This document shows, piece by piece, positions 51,701 to 60,298 of a stretch of DNA of 64,000 nucleotides. The position numbers and the translations under genes were made by a program. The notes beneath the pieces were generated by a model that saw only the letters and a program-made list of their open reading frames with translations, was not told where the DNA came from and searched no databases. Source of the DNA: Asterias rubens. Taxonomy: Eukaryota; Echinodermata; Asteroidea; Forcipulatida; Asteriidae. The stretch spans positions 19,161,047 to 19,225,046 of the forward strand of contig NC_047066.1 of assembly GCF_902459465.1 (NCBI RefSeq). Direction: 5' to 3'. Every line of letters starts with the position of its first letter. Within the stretch, counting starts at the first letter, position 1.

Positions 51701-54700
51701 GGTTAAAACTATACCAATATCTCTTCTCATACTATGCTGTTAGAAACAAATCATCCCGATGATAATTTAAAATATGAAGCCCTTCTACAGACCATGTGAA
51801 CTTTGTTTACAATAAGTGTGACCTTGTACATTCTTCAAGTATTCTGGCAGGCAAGATATTACACAGGTCCTATGGGAAAGTTGACATTTTGTGCCATAAT
51901 TTCCACATAAATCCAAGAGTTATGAAAGTAAAAGCTGGACAAAGTTTTGAGATGTGCCCCTTCCGTCATATAAAAAGTTGATAAGAATTAGAAAGTGCAA
52001 TCTCCATAAAATGTAAGATTTTATGTTTTCTTCCTTTGAACTGTGTACAAATCGTGCCTGCAGGAAGTCCAGGCTCTGTGGCTCTTTTGTAAACATGTGA
52101 TGTCACAGGTCACATCGTCTATACATTTTAGGTGACGATTTGAGACCTATTTTTTGCAGGGCCAATGGATGGTAACACAACTGTGCACAAAACATTCCCT
52201 GATTTCTAGCTTCATATGCAACACTCTGTGCAATGTTATGTGTGTACTTAGTCTTCAGGCACAAGAAGCACTTGGTACTGTCCTTTCAATAGCTCCATTG
52301 TTCATTCAAAAGATGCATTTGACTCTCAAGTAGGATTTAAAACTTTGGTGTGAGTAGAATCATGTAAGGTGTGCGTAAATCACTGTGCGTAAATCTCTTT
52401 TGAGTGGCATTTTTTGTTTCTTTATTTTTCAAGTTTAAGTAGGGGGCTGACCTACATGTATATTTTTATATTCATAGGCTTCACTATGTGTTTTTTATTA
52501 AAAGAAACTATACAGAATCTCCGAGGTCAGATTAACTCATACTGAAATAATGTAGGAAGTAGGGCCTGTATAATTTTGAGAAAGGTTATATGCCTAATTT
52601 TCAGACTTTTTTTTTCAATACCAAATCTGGGCATCTGGGGGCTGATATTGCTAAATCCACAGTCTAGTTTTGTTTCCTGAGGGGAGGGGGGGGGGCATTG
52701 GTGTTAATGAATGTAACAGCACAAGTATGTGATAGACATTAGGTAGCCCTAATATTTTACCCTACAACTAGTTTAGGTTTAGCATTTAGTTTAGTTTTAA
52801 GTTTAGACTTGCAGGGTTGGCAGCTCGAGGATGTCGTCATCACATCGGTTGATGGTTTAAGGTTCAAGTACATTGCACACTGGATGGCAGGTCATCCCCA
52901 CAAGGCATTTCATTATTAAGCCATTGTTTTGAAATCATTTCCAATTGGAAAGATAACATAATCTTGTAAATTGTAAACAACAACAACAGGAGAACTTTTT
53001 TAGTGAGAACTTTTTCTGATTGGTTTGATCTCAAAGTATATCTTTTTGTTTTGGCCTATTTCATTGCGATTTAGACTATAAAGAACACATCTATCAGAAA
53101 TCTAGTTTTTAATATGATTTCTGTGAGTGGTTTGAGTTGTTGATAATTGTCATTATCAATGGCAAATCTCAACAGCCCAATTTCCAAATCATACCCAACA
53201 TGTGATTCCTGTTACCAGAAAGTAGTTGACATCTTACACTTCTTTTTAAGGGAATTTTATTTTCATTTTGCATTGATAGCAGTCTAATGTCTCACTTTCT
53301 ATACAATTCAAATTCACTCTGAGTTTGAAGTTAATACTCTACAGTAACAGCGCTCTTACTTGATTTTTAATTTTTAAAGCATTTGAATTATTTGTATGAT
53401 CCGTTTTTACATCATTTTCCCCACATTGCCATCCAGAATGCTAAGCCCTGACCAATGTTTAGCACAATTTAAAGAAGCCCTATTTATTGGTTTAGCAACT
53501 AACGTTTAGACTTGCAGGGATGAGAATACAATAAGCATTGTAGAATACATGAAAGGCTTACCCCTGTATGGTGTCAAAATGAGAGTGGAAGAAAAAGGGT
53601 GTGAAAGAGGCAATTATTGTACAGTCAATTTGCATAGTTTTCTCAACAATGTACAGGCCTGGAATTTCAGATCGTGAAGGCTTAAACCTAAAGCCGGCCT
53701 CAAGTCGACCTCTGATTTTCTTGCGCCCGCAACAAACCACTGGCAACGCGCAGACAAAATATGCTCAGGTGACAACAACTGAGAAATCGTGCGACTGCGA
53801 TTGGTTCCCGATCGTCGGGATCACGTCTACAAGTTAAAATTGTTCTACTCTTGCGACTGTTGATTTTTTTGAGCGCCAACTGTTTCAGATTGTCTTAAAA
53901 TCATCGCAGTTATGCTCAGGTTGTAAATAATCGCCGACTGAAAAGTTCCCAATGGGCTTAGCTCAGGCACAGTGTGATCCTAAAAAGTCAGTCGCCGACT
54001 GCTTTTGTTGACGCAAGGTCGACCTGAGGCCAGCTTTAGTTAGGAATACATTCCTGACGAGTTCAATTGAGAAACTGTAGCCTATAACAGCAAGGAGAAA
54101 AAGAAAGAGTCCAGCCGTCGATTTCACAAAGAGTTAGGACTCGTCTTATCTCGAGTTAGGACGAGTAACTCGTCCTAAGTTAGGATTACTCTTAAGGTCT
54201 GCATGCTACAGTGCAGGGTTGGGCCTCGTCCTAAGTCATAAGATTAATCCTAAGTTAGGTAGAGTTTTTGTGAAATCGACGGCTGCCTCTTTAAAGGCAC
54301 TGGACACATTTGGTAATTGTCAAAAACCAGTATTCTCTCTTGGTGTATCCCACCATTAGCATAACATTAAAAATCTGTGAAAATTTGGGCTCAATTGGTC
54401 GTCGAATTGGCAAGAGAATAATGAAGAGAAAAAAACTTGTTGCATTACTTTTGTGCTTTCAGGTGCATATTGAAAGGCTTCAGTTGAAAATCAAATTCTG
54501 AGGTCTCAAAATCAAATTCAAATATTTTAGTGAGAAATTACTTCTTTCTCACAAACTACGTTACTTCTGAGGGAGCTATTTCTCACAGTGTTTTATACTA
54601 TCAACAGCTCTCCATTGATCGTTTTCATGTAAGTTTTTATGCTAATAATTATTTTGAGTAATTACCAATAGTGTCCAGTGCCTTTAATACAATGAAATTC

Positions 54701-57108
54701 CAGACTTCATAATGTTGAACATGATCATTGAATATTCATGAATCAATTGGCCAATCACGAGAGGTGAGATTATATTCTGATCCTCCGATTGGTTGGCTCA
54801 CCCTATGAATAATAAATATGACAACCTTCTGGATCAGTTAACAGCAAAAGAATGGAAAAAGAAATAAACAAGGAGGGAAAAAGGCTGGAGTGAAAATGTT
54901 ACACACACACAAATATTTGTGTTTCAATAAAAAAAAAGGGGGGGGGGGTTATTGAACTACGATAAACCTGTACAAACTTTCCGGTGAATGTTGACTTTGG
55001 AGTCCAATCCTGTTTTCTAACAATACAGACTGGACCAAAATAATGTTTAAAAGTACAGCAGGTCAAAGCTATCATGTGAATTGCTATCACGACTTTATCA
55101 GTACTTCAAAATTGTAAATAGTTCAACTATTAGTTCAAATAGTTCAAATAGTTCAAATAGTTAAAAAAAAAAAAAAACTGTTTCAACATTTGTAGTACTG
55201 ATAAAGCTCTTAGAACTTGATTTGTGAATCGAGCAGAAGACTTGAGTTACCAAAGTAAGGGTTCGAATCCAGTCATGACGGTGGGGAACCTGCCAGGGTA
55301 AAGACTCTATTAGAGCCCCAAGTGACCCGTTCCACAAGCAGGGCACTTGGGGCTGACAGGGGCAAGCCCCTGGAATGACGTCAAAGCTATTCGACAAGCA
55401 GGGGTAGACCGGAGTCAACCCAGGGAAGCTAATTGAACGCACCCTCTATTTTGCAGAACACTTGACATACATGAGACCTTTTTCTAAGCACTGGATTGCG
55501 CTGCAACCTTGCCCTTTCTGTCCGACAAGATTATTGAACAAAATCTGTTCCAAGGGTGGATTTCACAAAGAGTGAGGACTAGTCCTAACTTAGGACTAGT
55601 CCTAGGAGATATAAAAAATGTGTGGCTAGTCCTAAGTTAGGTTAAGTAACTTGTCCTAACTGCAGATAAGACTAGTCCTAACTCTTTGTGAAATCCACCC
55701 CAGGCCTGCTATAGGTGTTAACATTGAACCTGACAGACAGGTACCCAAAAAAGGGTATGTCACTCATAAATTCCTTTATCAAAATTTATCAGCTTTTTGG
55801 TGTCTGTAAATTGAAACAAGTAGCTATTTTCTGCAAGTTTTCTTCTTAATAAGCACACAAACTATCAGTTTACATACATAATTACACACAATTTTAATTC
55901 GCATTGTTACACATGTTATTTTGTACAAAAAAAGCAGCACAATTACAGGATGTATCAAGAGTTAGCATTCATCTTTTCACCTAGATCATTAAAATTTAGA
56001 ATTGTTACATTTTGTTGAGCATCATCGATACTTACGTTAACGTCTAGGACCTGCTCCCACTTAGGTTGGAACAGGAACTTGATTCCATCTATAGCGCCAT
56101 CGAGCATGATACCATTGATGAACAGCACAAGGAGAACCAGGTAGGGGAACGTTGCAGTGAAGTACACCACCTAAAGCAAACACAAAAGTTTGTTGTATTA
56201 ATAATAATACAAAAATTAATATTAACAAAAAAAGTGTAGTGCAAGTTCACCCCAAACAAGGCTAAAAGCCACTCTAGGTAAAGGGCTGCAAGAAGAAAAT
56301 GATTAAAAAAGAAAATAACTCAGGAGAGCTGGAAACACAAACATTTTGTTATATTTAAAATAATAATTTAAAAAAATCATATTTTTTAAACAAAATGTAA
56401 TGCAAGTTCGCCCCAAACAAGGCTAAAACCCACTCTAGGTAAGGAACTACAAAAAAAAAGGATTAAAAATGAAAATAACTCAGGAGAGCTGGAGACAGGA
56501 ATTGATATTCCTCGTAAAACAGTCCAGATTTTAGGATGGAGGGAAACATGCACCAGGCAAGGAGTTCCAAAGAGATGCAGTCTGTGGAATAAAGCTGTTG
56601 GAATGATTCTTTATTCTAACCAGTACTTATATATAGTGCTTATCGCACTCGAAGGGCATCTCAAAGTACTTCTGACACTACTACCCCTAGTCACTGGGCC
56701 ATTTAATTCATTCCTTAAACCATCTCAGCTCCCTTGGGGAGTATACTGAGCCCTTGCAACAAATTTGCGCAACTCGTTAAACCAATCATCAGAACTATCT
56801 CTGCCCTCACAGGTACCCATTTACCAGTGGGTGGAGAGAACCAATTATAGTTAAGTTTCTTGCTCAGGCATGTCAGGGACACAAGTGTTGCGACCGGGAT
56901 TCAAACCCACACTCTGCTAAACAGAAGCACCAGAGCTTGGGTTTGATGTTCTTATCCGCCTGCCCAACCCTCTAGGACCCTTGCAGTAATCATAGGTATT
57001 TTATAGGTTTTCTTCTTATTGTTCAGCGCCTACATAGGAGCATGTTTACATGGACGAGCACTATATAAATTTCTATTATTTTAACTATTAGTAATATTTT
57101 TATTATTA

Positions 57109-57155
<47 letters not shown>

Positions 57156-59705
57156 GTTATTATTACAGTATTTATCAATAATAATTGACATTTATCCTAA
57201 TACAACCAGCCATGAATCTGAAAGTTTTGATTTTCTTTTAACCAAATGAATCATCACATTTTCAGAGTTTCAATGCTAGGCGTGCTAAGGTATCTCGGTG
57301 AGAAAATTTATTTCCTGTCAAAACAGGAACAAAGTGAAGTTTTGTTTTTGTGTTTTCATTTCCTTTACACTATTGCACATCGTGACCAAACATAGTCCAG
57401 GTTTAGTTAATTTCCTTAAATGACAAAATGTACATGGACTTGTGCCAAAAATGTAGAATTTACGGTAAAACGTACTCTGTGAAATAACTTGTTTCAGACC
57501 AAGTTGATAGTCCCTACAGTAACTCTCAAGTTTGGACCAGTCCCAACCATAGTTAAGACGATACTAAAAGTTAGGATGAAACAGGTTTGTGTAGTGGTGT
57601 CTTGCCTGGCCTTCCACCTCTGGGACCCCGGTTCGAATCCCACCAGTTGGCACTTTGTGGATTGGGTTTTCAGTCCCTACCTGACTACCTGACTGCGTGG
57701 GTTTTTCCTGGAATAATTCTCTGGGGTTTTCCTTCCCACATCTCAACTTAAACTTCATTCAATGACTGATCAGATTTTAGGCGTGATAAGGTATCTCGGT
57801 GAGAACTTTGTTTCCTGTTATAACAGGAACAAAGTGTAGCTTTTGTTTAAATGTTTTCATTTCCTTTACACTATTGCACTTTGTGACCAAATATTCTCCA
57901 GGTTTAGTACAATTTTCTTAAATGACAAAATGTTCATGGATTTGTGCAAAAAATGTAGAATTTACAGTAAAATGTATTCTGTGAAATAACTTGTTTTAGA
58001 CCAAGTTGATAGTCCCTACAGTAAATCTCAAGTTTGGACCAGTTCCAACCATACATAGTTCATTGTAGTTAGGACGATTCTAAAAGTTAGGATGAAACAG
58101 GTTTGTGTAGTGGTGTCTTGCCTGGCCTTCCACCTCTGGGACCCCGCTTCGAATCCCACCAGTGGACACTTTGTGGATTGGGTTTTCAGTCCCTACCTGA
58201 CTACCTGACTGCGTGGGTTTTTCCTGGAATAATTCTCTGGGGTTTTCCTTCCCACATCTCAACTTAAACTTCATTCAATGACTGATCAGATTTTAGGCGT
58301 GATAAGGTATCTCGGTGAGAACTTTGTTTCCTGTTATAACAGGAACAAAGTGTAGCTTTTGTTTGAGTGTTTTCATTTCCTTTACACTATTGCACTTTGT
58401 GACCAAATATTCTCCAGGTTTAGTACAATTTTCTCATGACAAAATGTTCATGGACTTTTGCCAAACATGTAGAATTCACGGTAAAATGTACTCTGTAAAA
58501 AAAACAGCCCAGGGGTGGATTTCACAAAGGTAGTCCTAACTTAAGGACTAATCCTAGGCAATGCTAAGAGATAGGATGGATTACTGGTCCTAACTTAGGA
58601 CCAGAGATAGGATGGATTACTGGTCCTAACTTTGGACCAGTCCTATCTCTTAGCATTGCCTAGGACTAGTCCTAAGTTAGGACTACCATTGTGAAATCCA
58701 CCCCAGGTTGGTTAGTGCCAACAGTAACTGAAATTTCTTTACCGTCTTCTCTTCTCGTTTGGCTTTAAAGACACTGGAAACTATTGATAATTGTCAAAGA
58801 CTTCCCACTTCCCCCTTTGGTGTATCTCAACATTTATGCACAAAATAACAAACCTATGAAAATTTGAGCTCAACTGGTCGTCAAAGTTACGAGAAACTCA
58901 TGAAAGATGCTTGATCTCCAGACCTCAAAATCTAATTCTGAGGTCTCAAAATCAAATTCGTGGAAAATTACTCCTTTCTCAAAAACTACATTGCTTCAGA
59001 GGGAGTCGCTTCTCACAATGTTTTATAAGAACAGAACAGACAGATTCTTACCTTTCCGGAGGTCTTGAGTCCTTTGAAAAGACAGAGGTATACAATGATC
59101 CAAGACACCAGCAGCAGGGCAAACAACTCCCAGCGCATGCTACCAGTGTCATCAATACGATCAGTTATCTGCAAGACGCGATTACTGAAAACAAACAAAC
59201 AAACAAACAAACAAATGAAAAAATGATGAAGTCTTTTTAAAAATCAGTATTGACCCAATTCACCTGACATCATCATCAGAATGATCTTGGATGTGCCATA
59301 TTGGTGGGCAATGACACTGTTCATTATTCAGTGAAGTGTGCTTTTTAGGCGACGCGGCGTTTACACATAGACCTATTGAGCACCAACATGCTGAGCGTGG
59401 CATCAGTCGCCGCGTGTGACGCGCGTGCAAGGGGTCAATAAGGTCTTACGCCAATGAACTTAAGATTTCAACTTACTGGAAGTATTCCTCTGTTGGAGAC
59501 ACAGTGTTATTGGGTTTGGTCGAGCCATTCAGAGACATGTAGTCCTGGTGGGAGAAGCAATCGTCCGTGTTCCAGGTGTTGTTACAGCTATCCCACGGTA
59601 GTTCACTCTGCATGGAAGCGATGAGATAGAACAACGCCCAGGCTATGATGACGTTGTAGTATGTTGTCAAGATGAAGGAAATCATCACTGTAGCTAGGCC
59701 GGTAC
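30960..59705 (-). CDS. SLC6-family Na+/Cl- dependent transporter, 10 exons, 5' end missing
   Basis: CDS is complement(30960..31085, 32420..32590, 33976..34176, 36738..36878, 37846..37958, 38732..38856, 45673..45779, 56036..56170, 59052..59184, 59477..59705): 1481 nt, 492 complete codons plus stop, from TM3 to the C-terminus. All junctions are GT-AG and in frame. Family marks seen: WDSC-x8-C in the second extracellular loop (disulfide, three NxT sequons), [16 protein letters not shown] (TM4), [10 protein letters not shown] (TM5), [11 protein letters not shown] (TM6), NSLTS (TM7; Na1 and Cl- ligands), GIDSQF (TM8; Na2 ligands), [11 protein letters not shown] (TM10), SVAWFYG. TM1-TM2, with the NVWRFPY-type motif, are absent, so the gene must start to the right of 59705, probably outside the window. 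Substrate cannot be named; amino acids or GABA-like osmolytes are usual. Several near-invariant residues differ: the Phe before the TM6 Ser is Asn176, the TM6 Asp is Ala169, the loop-4 YPEA is YPAV, and a TM8 Glu is Lys285. The C-terminus has a PPSY motif. Introns total about 27 kb and are repeat-rich. Confidence 0.95.
31167..31505 (-). mobile_element. tRNA-related SINE type 3, copy 1
   Basis: Shares CACCTACTC...GGCTGAAACAGGGTTAC and AAGTGCCTTGCTCAGG with 33357-33655 and 50547-50700. Has three head-to-tail 17-bp units (GCCACCGGGGGCACGTT) at 31237-31287. Confidence 0.65.
31714..31882. mobile_element. Hairpin element family H, full copy
   Basis: Inverted arms CCCTTTTCGAATCCACGG and CGGTGGTTTTGAAAAGGG, with GGATTCGGCTT opposite AGCCGAATCT. 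A second right half is at 32280-32372. Confidence 0.65.
31894..32283. mobile_element. MITE family A, copy 4
   Basis: Left end ACACTGGAAACCTTTGG, right end CCAATAGTGTCCAGTGCCTTTAA. It lies between two copies of the H right half. Confidence 0.85.
32280..32372. mobile_element. Half copy of hairpin element H
   Basis: CAAGCTAGCCTTAACCGAAT and GTGGTTTCAAAAAGGGCCATA parallel 31830-31885 in direct orientation. Confidence 0.6.
32420..32590 (-). CDS. SLC6 exon: TM11-TM12
   Basis: Phase 0, 57 codons. Contains [16 protein letters not shown] (TM12 entry) and [10 protein letters not shown], ending KGNSFKE just after TM12. Confidence 0.92.
32667..32952. mobile_element. Long inverted-repeat element in an SLC6 intron
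   Basis: AAGGCTCTTTACGCACGCACCGG pairs with CCGGTGCTTGCGGAAAGAGCCTT. Inner ACTATACGGCACGGTACATAAC pairs with GTTATGTACCGTGCAGTATGG. Arms are about 120 nt. Confidence 0.8.
33213..33384. mobile_element. Inverted-end element family I, copy 1
   Basis: GACAAGTCACACTGCAGCGATAACG at one end and CTCGTGCCTGTATGACTTGGCC at the other. Matches 37558-37710. Confidence 0.6.
33385..33655 (-). mobile_element. tRNA-related SINE type 3, copy 2
   Basis: Contains GTTGCCACTTACTCCTGGGTCTG, then GTGCCTTGCTCAAGGACAC and a decayed B-box region. Confidence 0.6.
33704..33907. mobile_element. D-related MITE with perfect-looking ends
   Basis: AAGGAACATTACAGAATT and AATTCTGTAATGTTCCTT bound 204 bp. The inner TCATCTTCATTAGACCGTGTAAG resembles family D. 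Confidence 0.75.
33976..34176 (-). CDS. SLC6 exon: TM10 and TM11 start
   Basis: Phase 0, 67 codons. Starts [13 protein letters not shown] (TM10), followed by [12 protein letters not shown] and [11 protein letters not shown], then [12 protein letters not shown]. Confidence 0.93.
34671..34834. repeat. Near-perfect palindrome, arms about 75 nt
   Basis: GGGAATCAATGTGTG...AACTAGTGGTTTAAACCC and AGGCCTGGTTCTTGATAATTT are matched by the complementary sequence after a short centre (CCTCGACTTTGTCTCGG). Confidence 0.88.
34900..35054. mobile_element. MITE family A, half copy 5
   Basis: Only the right half from GTGAGAAATTACCTC to TAATAGTGCCCTT, joined head to tail with copy 6. Confidence 0.75.
35055..35442. 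mobile_element. MITE family A, copy 6 (full, little diverged)
   Basis: TTAAAGGCAGTGGACACTATTGG to CCAATAGTGTCCACTGCCTTTAA. Confidence 0.9.
36547..36730. repeat. (TGAT)n microsatellite beside an SLC6 splice donor
   Basis: About 45 GATT units with a few GATC, GACT and GGTT variants. It ends 7-8 bp from the exon at 36738. Confidence 0.97.
36738..36878 (-). CDS. SLC6 exon: TM8 end, intracellular loop 4 and TM9
   Basis: Phase 0, 47 codons: [18 protein letters not shown], then the NKREV motif and TM9 ending LPHITQ. Lys285 replaces a Glu found in most members. A TGAT/ATCA microsatellite begins 7-8 bp after the donor GTAGGTTTC. Confidence 0.92.
37170..37558. mobile_element. MITE family C, copy 2
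   Basis: TTAAAGGAACACGTTGCCTT to AAGGCAACGTGTTCCTTTAA with a central GGGAGTCAAGTTTTTGACTCCC hairpin. Confidence 0.88.
37559..37710. mobile_element. Inverted-end element family I, copy 2
   Basis: GGCCAAGTCACACTGTAGCGATAGCG to GGGCCTGTGTGACCGGGCC. It directly abuts MITE C copy 2. Confidence 0.65.
37846..37958 (-). CDS. SLC6 exon: extracellular loop 4 and TM8
   Basis: Encodes [17 protein letters not shown] then TM8 ending LGIDSQ. Asp278 and Ser279 are the sodium-2 ligands. YPAV stands where most members have YPEA or YAEA. Confidence 0.92.
38073..38172. mobile_element. MITE family A, right-end fragment 7
   Basis: TCAAATTTTCACAGGTATG to CCAATAGTGTCCAGTGCCTTTAA, joined to a broken F end (GGTGGATTCTGCAAAGAG). 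Confidence 0.78.
38221..38340. mobile_element. MITE family F, copy 3
   Basis: CAGGGGTGGATTTCACAAAG to CTTTGTGAAATCGACCCCTG, 120 bp. Confidence 0.85.
38516..38667. mobile_element. Inverted-repeat element in an SLC6 intron
   Basis: ATAGTAAGGTTTGCTGTAACACCAT pairs with ATGATGTTGCCGCAAACCTTACTAT. The loop has GGTTCTTTTCAGAACC. Confidence 0.8.
38732..38856 (-). CDS. SLC6 exon: TM7 with Na1/Cl- ligand motif NSLTS
   Basis: Completes an Arg codon, then [18 protein letters not shown] and FSALGFIA. Asn210 and Ser214 match the sodium-1 and chloride ligands (GAT1 Asn327 and Ser331). Ends with one nt of a Gly codon before PGLVF. Confidence 0.93.
39618..40040. mobile_element. Element with TAAGCGGTCGTTCAGACA ends
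   Basis: Right end TGTCTGAACGCTTAAG. The inner ATTGACCTCCGTGATTGTACG block is repeated at 47265-47430. Confidence 0.65.
40350..40614. mobile_element. MITE family D, copy 5 (diverged left end)
   Basis: The centre has a 36-bp perfect palindrome around TTTTGGTCTCATGAGACCAAAA (40434-40471). The right end is AAAAAGTACCCAAATCCTTT. Confidence 0.7.
41260..41643. mobile_element. MITE family B, copy 2
   Basis: TTTAAAGCCATTATACACTTTCGG to CCGAAATAGTCCAATGGCTTTAA. Carries a 20+ A tract at 41288. Confidence 0.87.
41731..41766 (+). repeat. Short interstitial telomere-like (CCCTAA)n tract
   Basis: TCCTAATCCTAACCTTAACCC followed by three further CCCTAA-type units. Confidence 0.8.
42107..42895. mobile_element. 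About 790-bp element with 48-bp terminal inverted repeats
   Basis: GTATGGGTAAACAAACTGC, ACCTGCATGACTTGCAATATTGCCC at the left are complemented at 42846-42895. It contains an 89-bp tandem duplication. Confidence 0.78.
42185..42365. repeat. 89-bp tandem duplication
   Basis: TTCTTCGCAGGGGCATAACA to AATAGAAATTTACAATTTC occurs twice, almost identical. Confidence 0.92.
42912..43315. mobile_element. MITE family A, copy 8
   Basis: TTTAAAGACACTGGACACTATTGG to CAATAGTGTCCACTGCCTTTAA. It has a small internal duplication TTTTAGATGGTTGAT. Confidence 0.9.
43521..43888. mobile_element. MITE family B, copy 3, right end lost
   Basis: TTAAAGCCATTGGACACTTTC at the left. The body matches copy 2 to about 43850, then decays. 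Confidence 0.82.
44585..44895. mobile_element. Inverted-repeat element with CTCAACGTTTCGAC core
   Basis: Contains GGTTTGCGGTAACACCATG (as at 38516) and GTTGGTCTCAACGTTTCGACTAGC with TCTAGTCATCGTC. Confidence 0.6.
45072..45657 (+). repeat. G-rich minisatellite, unit about 11 bp (GGGTATGTGTT)
   Basis: About 50 units of GTTGGGTATG(T/G)-type sequence, with some GGTTAGGGTTGGG units. It ends about 15 bp from the SLC6 TM6 exon donor. Open frames here on both strands are artefacts of the repeat. Confidence 0.97.
45673..45779 (-). CDS. SLC6 exon: TM6 (substrate and ion site) with unusual residues
   Basis: Encodes [12 protein letters not shown] then [15 protein letters not shown]. The family consensus here is VWxDAATQIFFS. 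The Asp and the second Phe of the FFS triplet are replaced by Ala169 and Asn176, while Ser177 is kept. A G-rich minisatellite starts about 15 bp beyond the donor. Confidence 0.93.
46000..49240. other. SLC6 intron, mostly unassigned
   Basis: One dispersed repeat is listed. A second (ACTACAGCTTTTGATT...CTGCATGCAGTAATCCA) occurs at 46890-46940 and 47655-47705. No exon was recognised. Confidence 0.4.
47265..47430. repeat. Dispersed repeat shared with 39815-40000
   Basis: CCATTGACCTCCGTGATTG, CAGTGACCAATGAACAGGAC and GATGTTAGAGTAATGGGGT recur in the same order. Confidence 0.7.
49277..49542. mobile_element. MITE family A, fragment 9
   Basis: Left third missing. Starts at GGTCGTCAAAGTTGCGAG and ends TAGTGTCCACTGCCTCTAAA. 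Confidence 0.82.
49562..49582 (+). repeat. Poly-C tract
   Basis: About 20 C, interrupted by none or one base. Confidence 0.9.
50547..50700. mobile_element. SINE type 3 fragment
   Basis: GCCACTTCAAGGTGTGGGCTAC and GTTGCCACCTACTCCTAGGG match 31190-31310. Confidence 0.6.
50700..53687. other. SLC6 intron, no feature recognised
   Basis: Contains repetitive TTCCCTC/TACCTCAAA text at 51250-51560 and T/A-rich sequence. No exon. Confidence 0.4.
51222..51242 (+). repeat. Poly-C tract
   Basis: About 20 C after GGTGT. Confidence 0.9.
53688..54038. mobile_element. Inverted-end element, about 350 bp
   Basis: TAAAGCCGGCCTCAAGTCGACC and AGGTCGACCTGAGGCCAGCTTTA are complementary with few mismatches. Confidence 0.72.
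54113..54286. mobile_element. MITE family F, copy 4
   Basis: CAGCCGTCGATTTCACAAAG to TTGTGAAATCGACGGCTG. It is four bases from MITE A copy 10. Confidence 0.87.
54291..54687. mobile_element. MITE family A, copy 10
   Basis: TTAAAGGCACTGGACACATTTGG to CCAATAGTGTCCAGTGCCTTTAA. Confidence 0.9.
55200..55445 (+). mobile_element. Possible SINE-like element with B box
   Basis: A B-box-like GGGTTCGAATCCAG at 55259 is followed by two inverted pairs (AGAGCCCCAAGTGACC/ GGGCACTTGGGGCT). The A box is weak. Confidence 0.4.
55553..55704. mobile_element. MITE family F, copy 5
   Basis: GGGTGGATTTCACAAAGAGT to ACTCTTTGTGAAATCCACCC. Interior is repeated TAGTCCTAACTTAGGACTAG. Confidence 0.88.
56036..56170 (-). 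CDS. SLC6 exon: TM5 and third extracellular loop
   Basis: Phase 0 at both ends, 45 codons. Starts [20 protein letters not shown], matching the conserved TM5 opening, and ends KWEQVLDVN before the TM6 exon. Confidence 0.93.
56232..56500. repeat. About 160-bp direct duplication
   Basis: GCAAGTTC(A/G)CCCCAAACAAGG, then AACTCAGGAGAGCTGGA, occurs at 56242 and again at 56402. A related single copy is at 42388-42470. Confidence 0.75.
56612..56968 (-). mobile_element. tRNA-Leu-like SINE type 2, copy 3
   Basis: Shares TACCCCTAGTCACTGGGCC, TTCCTTAAACCATCTCAGCTCC and the B box with 7140-7476. Confidence 0.85.
57108..57155. repeat. (ATT)n microsatellite
   Basis: About 15 ATT units with one C and one G variant. 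Confidence 0.93.
57278..58500 (+). mobile_element. Tandem array of a SINE-containing unit, about 2.4 copies of about 510 bp
   Basis: Unit starts AGGCGTG(A/C)TAAGGTATCTCGG at 57278, 57779 and 58295. Two units include a tRNA-like head (TGTAGTGGTGTCTTGCCTGG, B box GGTTCGAATCCCACC) and a GCGTGGGTTTTTCCTGGAAT...GGGGTTTTCCTTCCC domain. The second unit has about 15 extra bases. The minus-strand open frames here are repeat artefacts. Confidence 0.88.
58510..58707. mobile_element. MITE family F, copy 6
   Basis: CAGGGGTGGATTTCACAAAG to TTGTGAAATCCACCCC with a small direct duplication (GATAGGATGGATTACTGGTC). Confidence 0.88.
58764..59027. mobile_element. MITE family A, copy 11, truncated beside an exon
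   Basis: TTTAAAGACACTGGAAACTATTG at the left. It stops at ATGTTTTATA, 24 bp before the exon 59052-59184; the last 100 bp of the element is missing. Confidence 0.85.
59052..59184 (-). CDS. SLC6 exon: end of loop 2 and TM4
   Basis: Encodes [19 protein letters not shown] then TM4 ([19 protein letters not shown]) and TSGK. The donor GTAAGAATC lies 24 bp from the end of a truncated family A MITE. Confidence 0.93.
59249..59439. mobile_element. Short MITE family G, copy 2
   Basis: ATTGACCCAATTCACCTGAC to GTGCAAGGGGTCAAT, in the 290-bp intron between two SLC6 exons. Confidence 0.78.
59477..59705 (-). CDS. SLC6 exon: TM3 and glycosylated second extracellular loop
   Basis: Enters with two nt of a split codon (xGT), consistent with an upstream FxG|TG boundary. 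Encodes TM3 ([20 protein letters not shown]) and a loop with Cys40 and Cys49 flanking NNTWNTDD, plus NGS and NNT sequons. Ends with CA, completed to His by the next exon. Confidence 0.93.
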
Positions 59706-59732
59706 CTGTGGCAATACAAAAAAAACATTAAA

Positions 59733-59988
59733 TTAAAGACACAGGACACACGAAGTTGTGTGCTTTCAGATGCTTGATTTTGAGACTCAAAATCTAATTC
59801 TGAGGTCTCAAAATCAAATTTGTGGAAAACTTCTTCTTTCTCAGAAACTATGTTACTTCAGAGGGAGCCATTTCTCACAATGCTTTAAATACTACCAACA
59901 GATCCCCATTTCTCGTTACCAAGTAAGGCTTTATGCTTATTATAGTTATTTTGAGTACTGGTAATTACCAATAAATAGTGTCCACAGG
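59733..59988. mobile_element. MITE family A, copy 12, left third deleted
   Basis: TTAAAGACACAGGACAC joins directly to ACGAAGTTGTGTGCTTTC. The right end is CCAATAAATAGTGTCCACAG. Confidence 0.82.
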
Positions 59989-60298
59989 GTGTGACGATTG
60001 ATTTTTCGCTGATAAAAAAAAAAAAATCTTGGGATTTACATGTACATTAGTTTTTTACCCCAGCCCTCCTCTCAAAACATCAATACATGTAGTTGTTGTG
60101 TAGGCATTTAGAAGAAAGAGGACAGGTCAGTGTACAATCATTGCTTATTTGAAAGTTAAATATTTATTCCATGGAAAGCATTGGTGAGTTTTATAGCGAA
60201 ACTTTCGCATACTACTGGTCGTGACCCCCTCCCCCTCCAAACAACAAACAAACAAACAAAAAAGGTAGAAAAAAAACAATTTAAAAACAATTACGAGA

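Noticed and set aside
57564..58274. Two near-identical 64-codon minus-strand frames
   Set aside because: They are antisense to a tandem SINE unit; duplication explains the match, not coding constraint.
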